The notes: generated from the sequence alone by a model not told the origin. A stretch of DNA of 64,000 nucleotides from Chitinophaga varians (GCF_014529945.1 NZ_JACVFB010000004.1:124001-188000); one strand, 5' to 3'. Counted from the stretch's first letter, positions 16,846-26,894 are shown. A program made the numbers and translations.

Positions 16846-19344
16846 TCATTTTTTATACCTGTGGAGTACCCGGTACAGGTCTTCTGCCTTATAAGGTTTG
16901 GGAAGCATTTCTTTCACGTCCAGCAGCCGGAGTTGCTCTGTGGCGTCCGGCATGATATCGGCCGTGAGCACGATGATGAAGGCATTGGGCAGCAGGCGGC
17001 GTATCCACGGAATTGTTTCATAGCCGTTCATTTCAGGCATGTGGAGGTCAAGCATGACGCCATCGAAAGTCTGTTCCTGCATTCTGGCCACGGCTTCTTT
17101 CCCATTGACCGCCAGCGTTACCGCGGCGCCGGTTTTATTGAGTTGCAGCTGCATCACCTGCCGGTTGATTTTGTTGTCTTCCACGATAAGCATCCGCATA
17201 CCGGTCAGCAGATTGGCGGGGTCAATGGAAACAACCGAAACGGGTTCGCTATGGGTACCGGGAAGTGCGAGGGTAAGAGAGAACCGGAAAGTGGTGCCAT
17301 GTTGTGGCTGGCTCTCTACGGAGATAGGACTACCCATCAGCTCCACCAGTTTGCGCGTGATGGACAAACCGAGGCCCGTGCCGCCGTACTCCCGGGTAGT
17401 GGCGGAATCTCCCTGTACAAAGGTGTCAAAAATACGGTCCAGTAATTCAGGCTGTATACCGATACCCGTGTCCGTTACTTTAAAGCAGATGGTCACATGC
17501 TGGCTGTCCGACTTTTCCGGTAGCAGCTCTACGCTGATATATCCTTCGTTGGTGAATTTCACCGCGTTGTTGACGAGATTATTGAAAATTTGCCCGAGCC
17601 GTACGGGATCTCCCTGTACCTGGTGCGGCACACCGGCATCGATGCGGGTATATAGTTGTAACCCTTTGGCGGCGGCCAATGGCTGATAGTTACCGGTAAT
17701 GCCGTGTATCAGATCATGCAGATCGAAGGGGATATATTCCAGTACTACTTTTCCGGCTTCTATTTTACTGAGGTCGAGGATATCGTTGACAAGTCCCAGC
17801 AGATGATTGGCGGAAAAATGCAGGTTTTGTAACAGCTCCGGATGCAATGCGCCGGGCTGGTCCTGCAGGGCGCCGGAAATACCGATGATGGCATTGAGTG
17901 GTGTGCGTATTTCGTGGCTCATGACGGACAGAAATTCACTCCTGCTTCTGGCGGCATTTTCCAGATCTATCTCTGCTTTTTTCTGCCTGTCAATATCCAT
18001 GATGATACCACGGAAGGCATTCACCTTTTCGTGATGGAACACAGGTATACCAGTGGTGCGTACCCATTTGACGGTGCCTTTGGCGGAAATATGCCGCAGG
18101 TCAATACAATAAGGCTGATGATGGCGTAGTAGTTGTATCTGTGCTTCCTCCAGCAGGTGCCTGTCTTCCGGATGATAGAATACCAGATCATTGTAGACAG
18201 CGGTAAAGTTTTCCGGCAGCTCGCGCAATGTGTATACCTGTTTGGTCCAGAACACCTGTCCGGTGACGAGGCTGAATTCCCAGCCACCGATCAGCGCCAT
18301 CTGTTGGGTGATGTCGAGTATCTGGATGTTCCGGGCGTAGTCTGCATTGACCTGCCGCAGCTCCAGTTCACTTCTTTTGCGTTGGGTGATGTTTTGCACA
18401 AACATCAGCACGCGGCGGGGAGAGCTGTCGCTGGCCGGCATGAGGCGCATTTTCACCGCGTACCAGTAAGGCATGTCCTGACGGATGTCGGCATATTCAT
18501 AATACTGCGGATCGCCGGTCCGAAGGAGCGTATCCGTCAGCTGCAGAAAAGCGTTGGCATGTTCTCCCACAAAGTCTATCATGCATTTGCCCAATATTTC
18601 TTCTTCCGGGAAAAACAACAGGTGCTGTTGATTACACCAGACACGGGTGAACACCAGTGTTTCATCGAGCTCAAAAACAATATCATCCAGGGAAGAAGTA
18701 AAGGCATGCAGTTCGGTGACCAGCTGCTGGTTGGTCATTTCAAGGCTTTCGCGGCTACATTGGGTACGATAGGTGTGCAACAAGGCGCCGTATGTCAGCG
18801 CAATAGGTTGCAGCAGCGAGATGATGGCCGGGTGGTATCCGCCGGGTTTGTTGACCAATCCTATCATACCGATAGTTTCGCCATGGTGGCAGATGGGAAT
18901 ACCGAGGAAAGCCTGGAATATAGCAGGATGAAGAGGTTCGTCTTTATCCGGATGGTTGCTGAGCACCGGTTCTCCTTCCTGTAACACTTTACCGAAGAGG
19001 GAATCCATATTGGTAAAATGTTGTCCGCGTTCCAGGCGGGCACCGAAGTATTGCTCTACGTTATTGTGCCAGTGAATATTGATGATGGCCTGTACTTCCA
19101 GATAGGAATCGTGAAAATAATCTTTTTCCATGGCGCCCATAAAACCGCCTTCACTGCCGGTAAGGTTGATCAGTTCAAGCAACAATGCCTGACATACCTG
19201 TGCGGGTTTGTTGTCTGCGAAGCTGGTATGCAGGGCAGCAATGATATCGAGTGCTTTCTGTTGGGGAAAACCGGTATGGTCATCGATACCATCTTCTAGT
19301 GGCAGGCTCCTGGAACTATTGCCAGAAAAGGGATTCACCAGCAT
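16846..19344 (-). CDS. Hybrid sensor histidine kinase/response regulator (GAF-PAS-PAS-HK-REC)
   Basis: The 832-residue soluble kinase has no membrane segment. By eye the order is a GAF domain (about 25-185), two PAS/PAC domains (about 205-325 and 350-455), HisKA with the phosphorylated His in SHEIRTPLNAIIG (about 476), HATPase_c with the N box and GGTGLGLSI (about 580-690), and a REC domain with the acceptor Asp in MLDLHMPEMNGYE (about 764). It senses an internal signal through GAF/PAS and relays to its own receiver. No output regulator is adjacent. It ends 19 bp upstream of bioA's start on the same strand, so read-through is possible. Confidence 0.9.
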   Translation of the reverse strand: MLVNPFSGNSSRSLPLEDGIDDHTGFPQQKALDIIAALHTSFADNKPAQVCQALLLELINLTGSEGGFMGAMEKDYFHDSYLEVQAIINIHWHNNVEQYFGARLERGQHFTNMDSLFGKVLQEGEPVLSNHPDKDEPLHPAIFQAFLGIPICHHGETIGMIGLVNKPGGYHPAIISLLQPIALTYGALLHTYRTQCSRESLEMTNQQLVTELHAFTSSLDDIVFELDETLVFTRVWCNQQHLLFFPEEEILGKCMIDFVGEHANAFLQLTDTLLRTGDPQYYEYADIRQDMPYWYAVKMRLMPASDSSPRRVLMFVQNITQRKRSELELRQVNADYARNIQILDITQQMALIGGWEFSLVTGQVFWTKQVYTLRELPENFTAVYNDLVFYHPEDRHLLEEAQIQLLRHHQPYCIDLRHISAKGTVKWVRTTGIPVFHHEKVNAFRGIIMDIDRQKKAEIDLENAARSRSEFLSVMSHEIRTPLNAIIGISGALQDQPGALHPELLQNLHFSANHLLGLVNDILDLSKIEAGKVVLEYIPFDLHDLIHGITGNYQPLAAAKGLQLYTRIDAGVPHQVQGDPVRLGQIFNNLVNNAVKFTNEGYISVELLPEKSDSQHVTICFKVTDTGIGIQPELLDRIFDTFVQGDSATTREYGGTGLGLSITRKLVELMGSPISVESQPQHGTTFRFSLTLALPGTHSEPVSVVSIDPANLLTGMRMLIVEDNKINRQVMQLQLNKTGAAVTLAVNGKEAVARMQEQTFDGVMLDLHMPEMNGYETIPWIRRLLPNAFIIVLTADIMPDATEQLRLLDVKEMLPKPYKAEDLYRVLHRYKK

Positions 19345-19458
19345 GCGCTATCAGGTTTAGAGGGTTTGGGCACATTCATGGCATGCACCTGGCAAAGGCT
19401 GCATGCAATTTATTATGAAAAAGGCTTCTCAGGCTGGCGAACGGTTATGGAACAGGAG

Positions 19459-19483
19459 AGGGGATTGCCTCAGGCAATCCCCT
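19459..19483 (-). terminator. Hairpin between sulfatase-like gene and hybrid kinase
   Basis: A 12-bp inverted repeat (AGGGGATTGCCT with its complement, one base apart) lies past the stop of the LTA-synthase-like gene. There is no good U-tract on the minus transcript, so the terminator role is tentative. Confidence 0.45.
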
Positions 19484-19520
19484 CCTTAAATATACAAAAA
19501 AACATCAGATAAGTATCTTA

Positions 19521-21470
19521 TTATTTCCGCATGCCATTGTTTTTAAACAACGAGTAGGCGGTTTGGTAATGGGCGACGCTATGCGACAGCAGTGTGTTGT
19601 CCATTGGTATCGGCTGCTCTTCATTTTTGGCCGGGCTCCAGGAGAAACACTGGGCTTTTTGTTGCGGGCTGAGAATCACCATTTTACCTGTTTCGAGGTA
19701 AGCCAGTTTCTGGTAGGTGCTTACCATGGCGCGCGGCTGATAGCTGCTGTCGAGCACATTTTTACCATAGAAGTTGGTTTGGTAAGACCAGTGCAACATT
19801 TTCAGCAGCGTGGGATAGATATCGATCTGGGAGCACATCACCGGTATTTCCTGTGGCGCGGTGTCAGGTACGTTGAAGAAAATACAGGGGATATGATACT
19901 TGCTGATCTCTATCTCGTTTTTGCCGGCACTGCTGGCGCAGTGATCAGCCACCAGAATGATAACCGTGTTTTTATACCAGGGCTTGTCCTGGATGGCTTT
20001 CAGGAACTGGCCGATAGCGTAGTCGGTGTATTTAACAGCGCCTTCGCGGCTGGTGCCTGAAGGGATATCAATTTTACCACCGGGATAGGTAAAGGGGCGG
20101 TGGTTAGAGGTGGTCATGATAAAATCGTAGAAAGGTTTGCCGGCGGCATACTTTTCATCTGCGCTTTTGATGGCTGCCTTGTAGATGTCTTCATCACAAA
20201 CGCCCCAGGCATTTTCAAACTGCACCGCGCTATCGGGGATATTGGTGCGTTTGGAGGCCAGCTTATCATCTACCAGGCGATGGCGCAGGCGGTCGGTGAT
20301 ATCGTAGCCGTTATTACCGAAGAATTTGTTCATGTTATCAAAGTATCCGTCACCGCCATAAAAGAAGGTGGCTTCATAACCGCTTTTCCGGAAGATAGAA
20401 GCGGCAGAGAAGAGGTTTTCGTTGTTGCGGCGACGAACGATGCTTTGCCCTGGCGTAGGTGGTACCGCGAGGGTGAGCGCTTCCATGCCTCTTACTGTGC
20501 GGGTGCCGGTGGCGTACATATTGGTAAAGAGTATTCCGTTTTGTGCGATACTGTCCAGTACCGGCGTAATATGTTCTTTGTTACCGAAGCGGGTCATGAA
20601 ATCGGCGCTGAAGCTCTCGATGGTGATCATGATGACGTTGGGCTTTATCGCTGCCAGGGTATCGGTAATGTTACGATAGATACTACGACCGTTTTCCAGG
20701 TACTGCGCATCGGGAGATTGCAGCTGTTGGCGGATGGTAGTGAAAGCTTTATCATCGTCTTCCAGCAGGTAGTATTTATCGTAAGCCAGTTCATTGTTGA
20801 GATAGGCGGAGATAAAAGAGTACACGCCTGCTTTGGAGAGCTCCTGCTGATAACGGTTTTTACTTTTTTCTGCCCAGGTATTGCTGATCAGAAATGCGTG
20901 TGCGAGCACCCCTCCCAGCAGCAGGGCGAAAATCAGTATCCTTTTAGAGAAGGGGGTGCGTGACTGGAAACTGTTGCGGAACATGCCCCGGCGGCTGCAC
21001 CACCAGGTGAGCAGCGCTGTGGCCAGCAATACGCCGCCAATGAGCAATGGCAGCGGATATGACTGGTTAATGTTGCTGATCACTTCATAGGTGTAGATGA
21101 GGTAATCTACCGCAATAAAGTCGAACCGCCCGGCATACTCACCCCAGAAGGTAAACTCAGCGAAGAACGAAAAGATCACGATCATCAAAGCGAGGAAAAA
21201 ACCGGTATAGGTGAAAACACGGTTGAAAACGGTGTTGTTAAGCCGTTGTGGCAGCACCAACAGATACAGGGCGTAAGCGATGGTAAAGAAGAGGGCTACG
21301 CCTGCATCGAATACAAAACCTTTTGCATAAACAGAAAGGATGCCACTGAAAGAAAGGCCGGCTTGCGGGAAAGCCCAGATTAACAACGCGGTGCGTACTA
21401 AAAACGACAGGACCAGGAATAGGCCGGCAAAGCCGAAAAGAACGGCGTACCGATTTTTTGCAGATTTCAT
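19521..21470 (-). CDS. LTA synthase-like membrane phosphotransferase (sulfatase fold)
   Basis: 649 residues with five N-terminal membrane helices (to about residue 200), then an extracytoplasmic alkaline-phosphatase-like domain. VIMITIESFSADFMTRFG near residue 275 holds the metal-binding Glu, and ATGTRTVRGMEAL near residue 320 holds the catalytic Thr, as in LtaS. Other metal ligands fit ILVADHCAS near residue 510. Gram-negative homologues transfer phosphoglycerol or similar groups to glycans or lipids; the real substrate here is unknown. It follows the TonB receptor after 58 bp on the same strand, so it may be the last gene of that transcript. Confidence 0.85.
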   Translation of the reverse strand: MKSAKNRYAVLFGFAGLFLVLSFLVRTALLIWAFPQAGLSFSGILSVYAKGFVFDAGVALFFTIAYALYLLVLPQRLNNTVFNRVFTYTGFFLALMIVIFSFFAEFTFWGEYAGRFDFIAVDYLIYTYEVISNINQSYPLPLLIGGVLLATALLTWWCSRRGMFRNSFQSRTPFSKRILIFALLLGGVLAHAFLISNTWAEKSKNRYQQELSKAGVYSFISAYLNNELAYDKYYLLEDDDKAFTTIRQQLQSPDAQYLENGRSIYRNITDTLAAIKPNVIMITIESFSADFMTRFGNKEHITPVLDSIAQNGILFTNMYATGTRTVRGMEALTLAVPPTPGQSIVRRRNNENLFSAASIFRKSGYEATFFYGGDGYFDNMNKFFGNNGYDITDRLRHRLVDDKLASKRTNIPDSAVQFENAWGVCDEDIYKAAIKSADEKYAAGKPFYDFIMTTSNHRPFTYPGGKIDIPSGTSREGAVKYTDYAIGQFLKAIQDKPWYKNTVIILVADHCASSAGKNEIEISKYHIPCIFFNVPDTAPQEIPVMCSQIDIYPTLLKMLHWSYQTNFYGKNVLDSSYQPRAMVSTYQKLAYLETGKMVILSPQQKAQCFSWSPAKNEEQPIPMDNTLLSHSVAHYQTAYSLFKNNGMRK

Positions 21471-21528
21471 TGCTGTATAAATGTGGCCGCAAAGGTACGC
21501 CGTTCCCCGAAAGAAAAAGCAGAAATTG

Positions 21529-23511
21529 TTACAGGTCGAATTTAACCGACAGGTTGATGGTACGGCCGTCTATAGGGCCCCACAACTGCGCAAACTGAGG
21601 GTTGTTGACAGGGCCGGTGAACAGCGGCATGTGTTTTCCCTGACGGGCGTCGAACACGTTTTCACAGTTGAGCACCAGCGTTACATGTTCCCCGAGTTTA
21701 CGGGACACCATGGCTGCCCAGAACCAGTAGTTGGGCGCTTTCTGGTTGTTTTCCAGATACTGGTTGCCTATCCAGCTGTTTTCAATACCGAAGCGCCATT
21801 GCTCTTCTATCTCATAGGCGAGTGTGGCGGCGAACTTGTCCTGTGGTGCAAAAGCTACTCTGGTGGAGGGAGCGTCGGTATATTTTGATACGGTGTGGTT
21901 GTAGCCGAGGTACAGCTCCAGATGGTCGAGTTCCATCCTGACATAGGTATCGGTACCCAGGCTGTTGACAGCATATGGCTGATTGGCCAGCATTACCCTG
22001 GTAGGATCGGTGGCACTGCTTACCGGCAGGATAGGATCTTTGATATGGGTGTAATAGAACGCCTGGTTAAGGGTGACGTCTACTTTACCAAGCGTCGTGT
22101 GGTAGTTGCCATCGAAGTTGAGGCCTTCACTTCTTTCTGATTTGAGGCCGGCAGCCAGCGGCAACAGGTTACGATAACCGATGGTCTGTGTTTGTGCAGA
22201 GAAGATGGCGGGTGATTTGTAACCGGTACCACCACTGAGGCGCAGGCTGAGGTCTTCCACGGGTTTGTATACGAACGCGAGGCGTGGCAGCACGTACCAG
22301 CCGAAGACATTGTGGTAATCGGCACGGAGACCGGCTTCGGCCATTACTTTATCGGAGAAATGGTAGCCGTCCTGCACAAAGGCGCCCATAGTGTTGTAGG
22401 TATAGTTGCCCAGCAGGGTGCTGTCGCCATTAGCGCGACGATATACTTCGCCGGTGTTGTTGAGGCCTACTACCCAGTCATGACGACCGCTTTTTTTGTT
22501 ATACGCCGCTTCCAGATAAGTATTGGTTTGCCGGCCGTTCAGCGGGAAGTTGCCGGCGATGTTTTCCAGATGGAAGAAACTACCCACGCCTTTCACGGTG
22601 AGGGTACCGCCACCCAGATTTTTGCGGGTGAACTGCACATCTGCGCTATGGCGTTCGCTGTTGTTGCTCTCGGTATAGCTGTGCAGATTGTCAGCATGAT
22701 GGTTGAGCACCTGCATATCACCGCCTTCCCTCTTTTCGATGGTGCCGGTATAACCCGCCACGAGCGTGGTGTTGGCGTTAGGGTACCAGAAGAAGCGGGG
22801 GTGAAGGAGGTATTGCCGTACGCGGGGCACATCGCTGAAACCATCGTCATTTACATCTACCGGATTTTGGGTAGTAACGCCGGCGAAGAGGGTCAGTCCG
22901 GTTTTACCATACCGTTGGGAATACCAGACGTTGCCGTTGGTTTCTTTCAGCGTGCTGCGGTTGGCGAGGATTGTCAGTTCCGGTTTGGCGCCCGGCGTTT
23001 TGGCCACGAAGTTGATCATGCCGGCGATGGCGCCGCCGCCATACAGTGTAGACACGGAGCCTTTGATGATTTCTATCTGTTTCAGGTCGAGCGGTGGAAT
23101 GGCCAGTACGCCGAAGTTACCGCTGAGGCCTTCATATACCGGCATACCGTCGCGCAGCAGCTGGGTGTATTTACCGTCCAGGCCCTGCATACGGATGGCA
23201 TTGTTGCCGCTGACGGCGGAGGTGTTCTGGATATGTATCACAGAGAGATCGCCGAGGATACTGGTAACGTTGCCGGGTTTGATACCGCCTTCTTCTATCA
23301 TTTCTTCGCGGCCCAGTATTTCCACTTTCATCGGCAGGTCTGCAATGCGGCTGTTATTACGGGTAGAAGAGATAATGACTTCATTAAGATCAGCTACTTT
23401 GCTGATAGTGTCTCTGTGAACGGTGTCTTTAACGGGAGCGGTTACACGTTGCTGCGCAGTGGCAGACAACATGGCGATACAAAGGGCTCCTGTTACAATA
23501 AACGGTCGCAT
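21529..23511 (-). CDS. TonB-dependent outer-membrane receptor
   Basis: 660 residues with a signal peptide (ends SATAQQ, residue 20), a TonB-box-like start and a plug domain (about 45-155; EVIISSTRNNSRIADLPMKVE, then GGGAIAGMINFV). A barrel follows and ends in a hydrophobic strand with terminal aromatic pattern (INLSVKFDL). The size and lack of an N-terminal carboxypeptidase-like domain fit siderophore or metal receptors rather than SusC. It lies directly downstream of a response regulator and histidine kinase on the same strand, so its expression is probably under their control. Ligand unknown. Confidence 0.88.
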   Translation of the reverse strand: MRPFIVTGALCIAMLSATAQQRVTAPVKDTVHRDTISKVADLNEVIISSTRNNSRIADLPMKVEILGREEMIEEGGIKPGNVTSILGDLSVIHIQNTSAVSGNNAIRMQGLDGKYTQLLRDGMPVYEGLSGNFGVLAIPPLDLKQIEIIKGSVSTLYGGGAIAGMINFVAKTPGAKPELTILANRSTLKETNGNVWYSQRYGKTGLTLFAGVTTQNPVDVNDDGFSDVPRVRQYLLHPRFFWYPNANTTLVAGYTGTIEKREGGDMQVLNHHADNLHSYTESNNSERHSADVQFTRKNLGGGTLTVKGVGSFFHLENIAGNFPLNGRQTNTYLEAAYNKKSGRHDWVVGLNNTGEVYRRANGDSTLLGNYTYNTMGAFVQDGYHFSDKVMAEAGLRADYHNVFGWYVLPRLAFVYKPVEDLSLRLSGGTGYKSPAIFSAQTQTIGYRNLLPLAAGLKSERSEGLNFDGNYHTTLGKVDVTLNQAFYYTHIKDPILPVSSATDPTRVMLANQPYAVNSLGTDTYVRMELDHLELYLGYNHTVSKYTDAPSTRVAFAPQDKFAATLAYEIEEQWRFGIENSWIGNQYLENNQKAPNYWFWAAMVSRKLGEHVTLVLNCENVFDARQGKHMPLFTGPVNNPQFAQLWGPIDGRTINLSVKFDL

Positions 23512-23584
23512 GAATGTATAAACTTTGGTGATGGATGTTTTTTTACATCACAAAGAAAGAAATACAATCTGGTGCAAATCTGTA

Positions 23585-24847
23585 CTAGCAGGAGGCGGTA
23601 AAAATATGCAGGCCGTTGAGATACTGATAGGTGATCTGAATATGATAGGTTTCTCCTATTTTTTTAACGATGGCCAGCCCCAGTCCGTTGGAATTGGAAT
23701 ACCCCTGGTTGCTTTTCCTGAACCGCTGGAATACGTTGGCAGCCGGTATTTCCGGCAGGTTGCTGGTATTGGAGATGGTAAATGTTTTTTCCGTGAGGGT
23801 GATATGGATACGACCGGTGGGGTAGTTGTACTTAATAGCGTTACCCAGCAGGTTGCTGACCAGGATGTCTGCCAGTGCCGGGTGCAGGGGCCATGGGGCG
23901 GAGGCTACCAGGTTGGTGGCTACGGTCAGTTCTTTTTCCCGGATGAGTTCTTCAAACAGGGAGAGGTATTGAATGAGGACCAGATGCAGGTCCGGTTGTT
24001 CCGTAACGGGGTACTGCTGGTTTTCTATTTTGGCGAGCAGCAGCAGGTTATGATTGAGCCGGGAGAGGCGTTGCAGCTCTTCGCTGGTTTGGCCGATATT
24101 TTTCAGCTGGTCTTCTGAGAGGTTTTCATCCTGTAGCAGCAGTTCCAGTTTGCTCTGGGCAATGGCGAGTGGTGTTTGCATTTCATGGGCAGCATCTTCT
24201 GTCAGTTCTTTCATATTGATGTAGTCCTGATGGATGCGGTCAGTCATCTGGTTCAGCGCTTCGTTGAGCTGATTAAATTCATGAGTAGGGGTGGAGGCAA
24301 AACGCCTTGCTTCCATTTTATTGAGCTGTAGATGCCTGATTTTATCCAGCGTGCGATAGAAAGGACGCCATACGTTACGGCTGATGAACCAGTTGGAGAG
24401 GACCACAAAAACGAGCAGTCCGCCGAAGGCGAGCAGCATCACATAGATAATGTTTTTCAGCAGGTCATCTTTTTCGATCATGGATTTACGCAGTATCATC
24501 TGATAGTGTTTTCCATGGATGCTGATCACCTGCGACAACTCGCGGAAGGGCGCTTGCGCGTCTTCTGTTTCCTGATAGAGGGTGACGCCTTTGAGTTTAA
24601 ATTTCCGTTGTACCGGTTGGTCGGTGGGGATCAGCTGGAACTCCTGGGTCCGGAACCGGAAGATGGGATTGTCGATGCTGGCGGTATCAAGATAACGTAG
24701 CCATTGCAGCTGATCGTTGGCCAGCTCTTCATCTGTTTCATGTTTAATTTCTTTATTGAATTTATGAAACAGGAAGAAGGCGCCGGCCCCGAACACGGGC
24801 AGCATGATGATGATAAAGTATAAAGTGGTTTTAGTGAGCAGTTTCAT
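23585..24847 (-). CDS. Two-component sensor histidine kinase
   Basis: The 420-residue membrane kinase has two hydrophobic helices (about 8-28 and 130-152) bracketing a roughly 100-residue periplasmic sensor. A HAMP-like linker follows, then HisKA with the phosphorylated His in DAAHEMQTPLAIA (about 223). The HATPase region has N box SNLLGNAIKYN and a shortened G box (GLGLAIVKKIG). It is 15 bp downstream of the OmpR-type regulator, its cognate partner, and 73 bp upstream of the TonB receptor. Confidence 0.9.
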   Translation of the reverse strand: MKLLTKTTLYFIIIMLPVFGAGAFFLFHKFNKEIKHETDEELANDQLQWLRYLDTASIDNPIFRFRTQEFQLIPTDQPVQRKFKLKGVTLYQETEDAQAPFRELSQVISIHGKHYQMILRKSMIEKDDLLKNIIYVMLLAFGGLLVFVVLSNWFISRNVWRPFYRTLDKIRHLQLNKMEARRFASTPTHEFNQLNEALNQMTDRIHQDYINMKELTEDAAHEMQTPLAIAQSKLELLLQDENLSEDQLKNIGQTSEELQRLSRLNHNLLLLAKIENQQYPVTEQPDLHLVLIQYLSLFEELIREKELTVATNLVASAPWPLHPALADILVSNLLGNAIKYNYPTGRIHITLTEKTFTISNTSNLPEIPAANVFQRFRKSNQGYSNSNGLGLAIVKKIGETYHIQITYQYLNGLHIFTASC

Positions 24848-24862
24848 GCGGCGTATGTCAGT

Positions 24863-25534
24863 TTAGCCGAAACGGTATCCGGTACCGTATACGGTTTTGA
24901 TATAGTCTTCTCCGCCGGCTTCCATCATTTTTTTGCGGAGGTTTTTGATATGGGTGTAGATGAAATCGTACGAGCCGGCCTGGTCGTAGGCGTCGCCCCA
25001 GAGATGTCCGGCCAGTGCTGATTTGGTGACTACCCGGTGTTGATTGGCGATGAAATAGACCAGCAGCTGGTATTCTTTGCCGGTTAGGGTGATGGACTTA
25101 TCATGTACGAGTACTGTTTTGGATGCGGGGATGACCGTGATTTCAAAGAAGCTGATGCTGGTATTGCCGTCGAAATTTTTGCGGCGCAGCAATGCATTGA
25201 TGCGTGCATTCAGTTCCGATAGGTGGAACGGCTTTGTCAGGTAGTCATCGGCGCCGAGCTCCAGGCCGCTGAGTTTATCTTCCAGGGAGTCCTTTGCGGA
25301 GATGATGATGATGCCGGCTTTGGATTTGAGCGACTTCAGTTCGCGGATTACATCGAGGCCGCTGCCGAAAGGCAGGCCAATGTCTGCCACGATGCAGTCG
25401 TATTCATAGTCGGTCACTTTATCGATCGCCTCCCGGAAATCTGCGGCCACTTCGCAGACGAAGCCCTGGTGCTCCAGGTATTCACGGATACTGTTACGTA
25501 AGGACGGTTCATCTTCTATGATCAGCACTTTCAT
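24863..25534 (-). CDS. OmpR/PhoB-family response regulator
   Basis: 223 residues: receiver domain (1-115) with acceptor Asp in CIVADIGLPFGSG (about 51) and Lys in DYLTKPFHLSEL (about 103), then a winged-helix DNA-binding domain (about 125-222) with LTGKEYQLLVYF and the recognition region YDFIYTHIKNLRKKM. First gene of a regulator, kinase, TonB-receptor cluster. Confidence 0.92.
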   Translation of the reverse strand: MKVLIIEDEPSLRNSIREYLEHQGFVCEVAADFREAIDKVTDYEYDCIVADIGLPFGSGLDVIRELKSLKSKAGIIIISAKDSLEDKLSGLELGADDYLTKPFHLSELNARINALLRRKNFDGNTSISFFEITVIPASKTVLVHDKSITLTGKEYQLLVYFIANQHRVVTKSALAGHLWGDAYDQAGSYDFIYTHIKNLRKKMMEAGGEDYIKTVYGTGYRFG

Positions 25535-26288
25535 TCTGTAAAATAACTGTTGGAAAATAACTGTGGTAGCCTGTCGCAGGCAGGTGCAGCAAAAGTAGGG
25601 ATTAATTCTAAAGCAAACCTGTACCCAGGGCTAAGGGCCCCGGAATATACGGGTGAAAAGGACGGTATATGTTTTGTGTTTATTTTGAATATAATTAATT
25701 TATAAAGTGTAATATGTTTATATTTGATGGCACTTTTTACCGATCACCTGATAAGTTGAGATGGCCCTGCATAACTGACATATGGTAGGATGGATATATG
25801 ATATCATCGATATGCAATGCTAATAAGACCTATGGCCGGGAAAAATCGTGCACCGGATAAATCAGGTAATTATCATGTTTATCATCGTGTAAATCCGGAT
25901 GGTATTTTTTATCGTTTATATCTACACAGATATCTCAATGATGTACGGAAATTAAGTGCAGAAGCCCTGAGCTGCAGGGTAAAATGAAGGAAACATGCAG
26001 CGGACAACGTGCTGACAGCAAATAAGTACGAACGAACAAGTAATGAAATCACAACGATAAGCGATAGCGTAGCATTTGATGTCCCGGAATAGTAACCGGG
26101 ATTGTAGGATGAATGTATGACGAAGAAGATACCCTTACCATGACAACCCTTATTGTGAACTTACCGTATAATGTTTACGGGGCTTAAGCCGTATACCGGC
26201 TGGCCTGTATTGTCGGCTTTTTATACTATACCTGATGAAAATCGGTATCCGTATGGGATACCACTGATGTTTTGATACTCAAAAACAC
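25535..26288. other. Mostly gene-free gap (754 bp)
   Basis: AT-rich region between divergent genes, expected to hold the promoter of the response regulator and that of the FecR-like gene. It contains a partial REP-like half site near 25624 (CCCAGGGCTAAGGGCCCCGG) and a 51-codon frame with RAYT-like sequence at 25832-25987. I recognise nothing else. Confidence 0.6.
25832..25987 (+). pseudogene. Possible remnant of a REP-associated Y1 transposase (RAYT)
   Basis: A 51-codon frame from ATG 25832 to TGA 25985. Residues 12-28 include GNYHVYHRVNPDGIFYR, which resembles the N-terminal segment of RAYT/IS200-type proteins (tyrosine-His-Val ... Arg ... Asn ... Ile-Phe). The downstream HUH pair and catalytic Tyr are missing, so at best it is a decayed fragment. 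Relevant because REP-like palindromes are spread through the window. The similarity is short and could be chance. Confidence 0.25.
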
Positions 26289-26894
26289 ATGACATTGAGC
26301 AACAAAGAAACCAAAGAGCTGTTTGACCTGATGGACCAGGTACCCAATGCCCGGCGGGTAGCCCGTGAATACCGGCGTTTGATGAAAGAAGGTAAGATAG
26401 ATCCGAAAAAGGATGTAACGGATGCCGGCGCGGGATGGTTAGCCGTAGAGGATGAACTGCTGCAGGATGATAAAGCTAAATCGGTTAATTACAAGATACC
26501 CGGCATATGCGTCAGTATTATTCTGGCGGGACTCTGTTGGAGTGGCTGGTGGCAAAAGCGGCATGAAAAAGAGGTGATCCGTCAGCTGGCTTTTAATGAA
26601 AGAACGGCTGCGGGCGTGTTTCATGACCCGCTGTATGTGCAGTTGAACGGCGTGAAACGCAAAGACGGGGTTTATACTTTTCACAATGCGTCGCTGAACG
26701 ATATCAGGGGAATGATTGACAAACGCTTTGCGATCAAGGTAATTTTTGATGAGCCGGAGATGTCTGGTCGCCGCTTTACCGGATGCATGGACCCTTGTCA
26801 GTCGCTCGATGCCTTTATGAACGTAGTGAAATACAGCAGTGCGGTGGATTATTATTTCAAGGGTACTACGTTACATATCCGTTCTTCACAATAG
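26289..26894 (+). CDS. Small FecR/DUF4974-like membrane protein
   Basis: The 201-residue protein has an acidic/basic cytosolic start, one membrane helix (about residues 75-92) and a periplasmic tail. The last 90 residues (DGVYTFHNASLNDIRGMI, then FAIKVIFDEPEMSGRRFTG, then SAVDYYFKGTTLHIRS) look like the C-terminal DUF4974/STN-type fold found in FecR anti-sigma factors. The central FecR domain is absent, and no sigma gene is adjacent. It may be a shortened anti-sigma-like relay or a remnant. Confidence 0.55.
   Translation: MTLSNKETKELFDLMDQVPNARRVAREYRRLMKEGKIDPKKDVTDAGAGWLAVEDELLQDDKAKSVNYKIPGICVSIILAGLCWSGWWQKRHEKEVIRQLAFNERTAAGVFHDPLYVQLNGVKRKDGVYTFHNASLNDIRGMIDKRFAIKVIFDEPEMSGRRFTGCMDPCQSLDAFMNVVKYSSAVDYYFKGTTLHIRSSQ

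Noticed and set aside
22312..23601. 429-codon plus-strand frame over the TonB receptor
   Set aside because: Shadow of the receptor's plug domain; no motif of its own.
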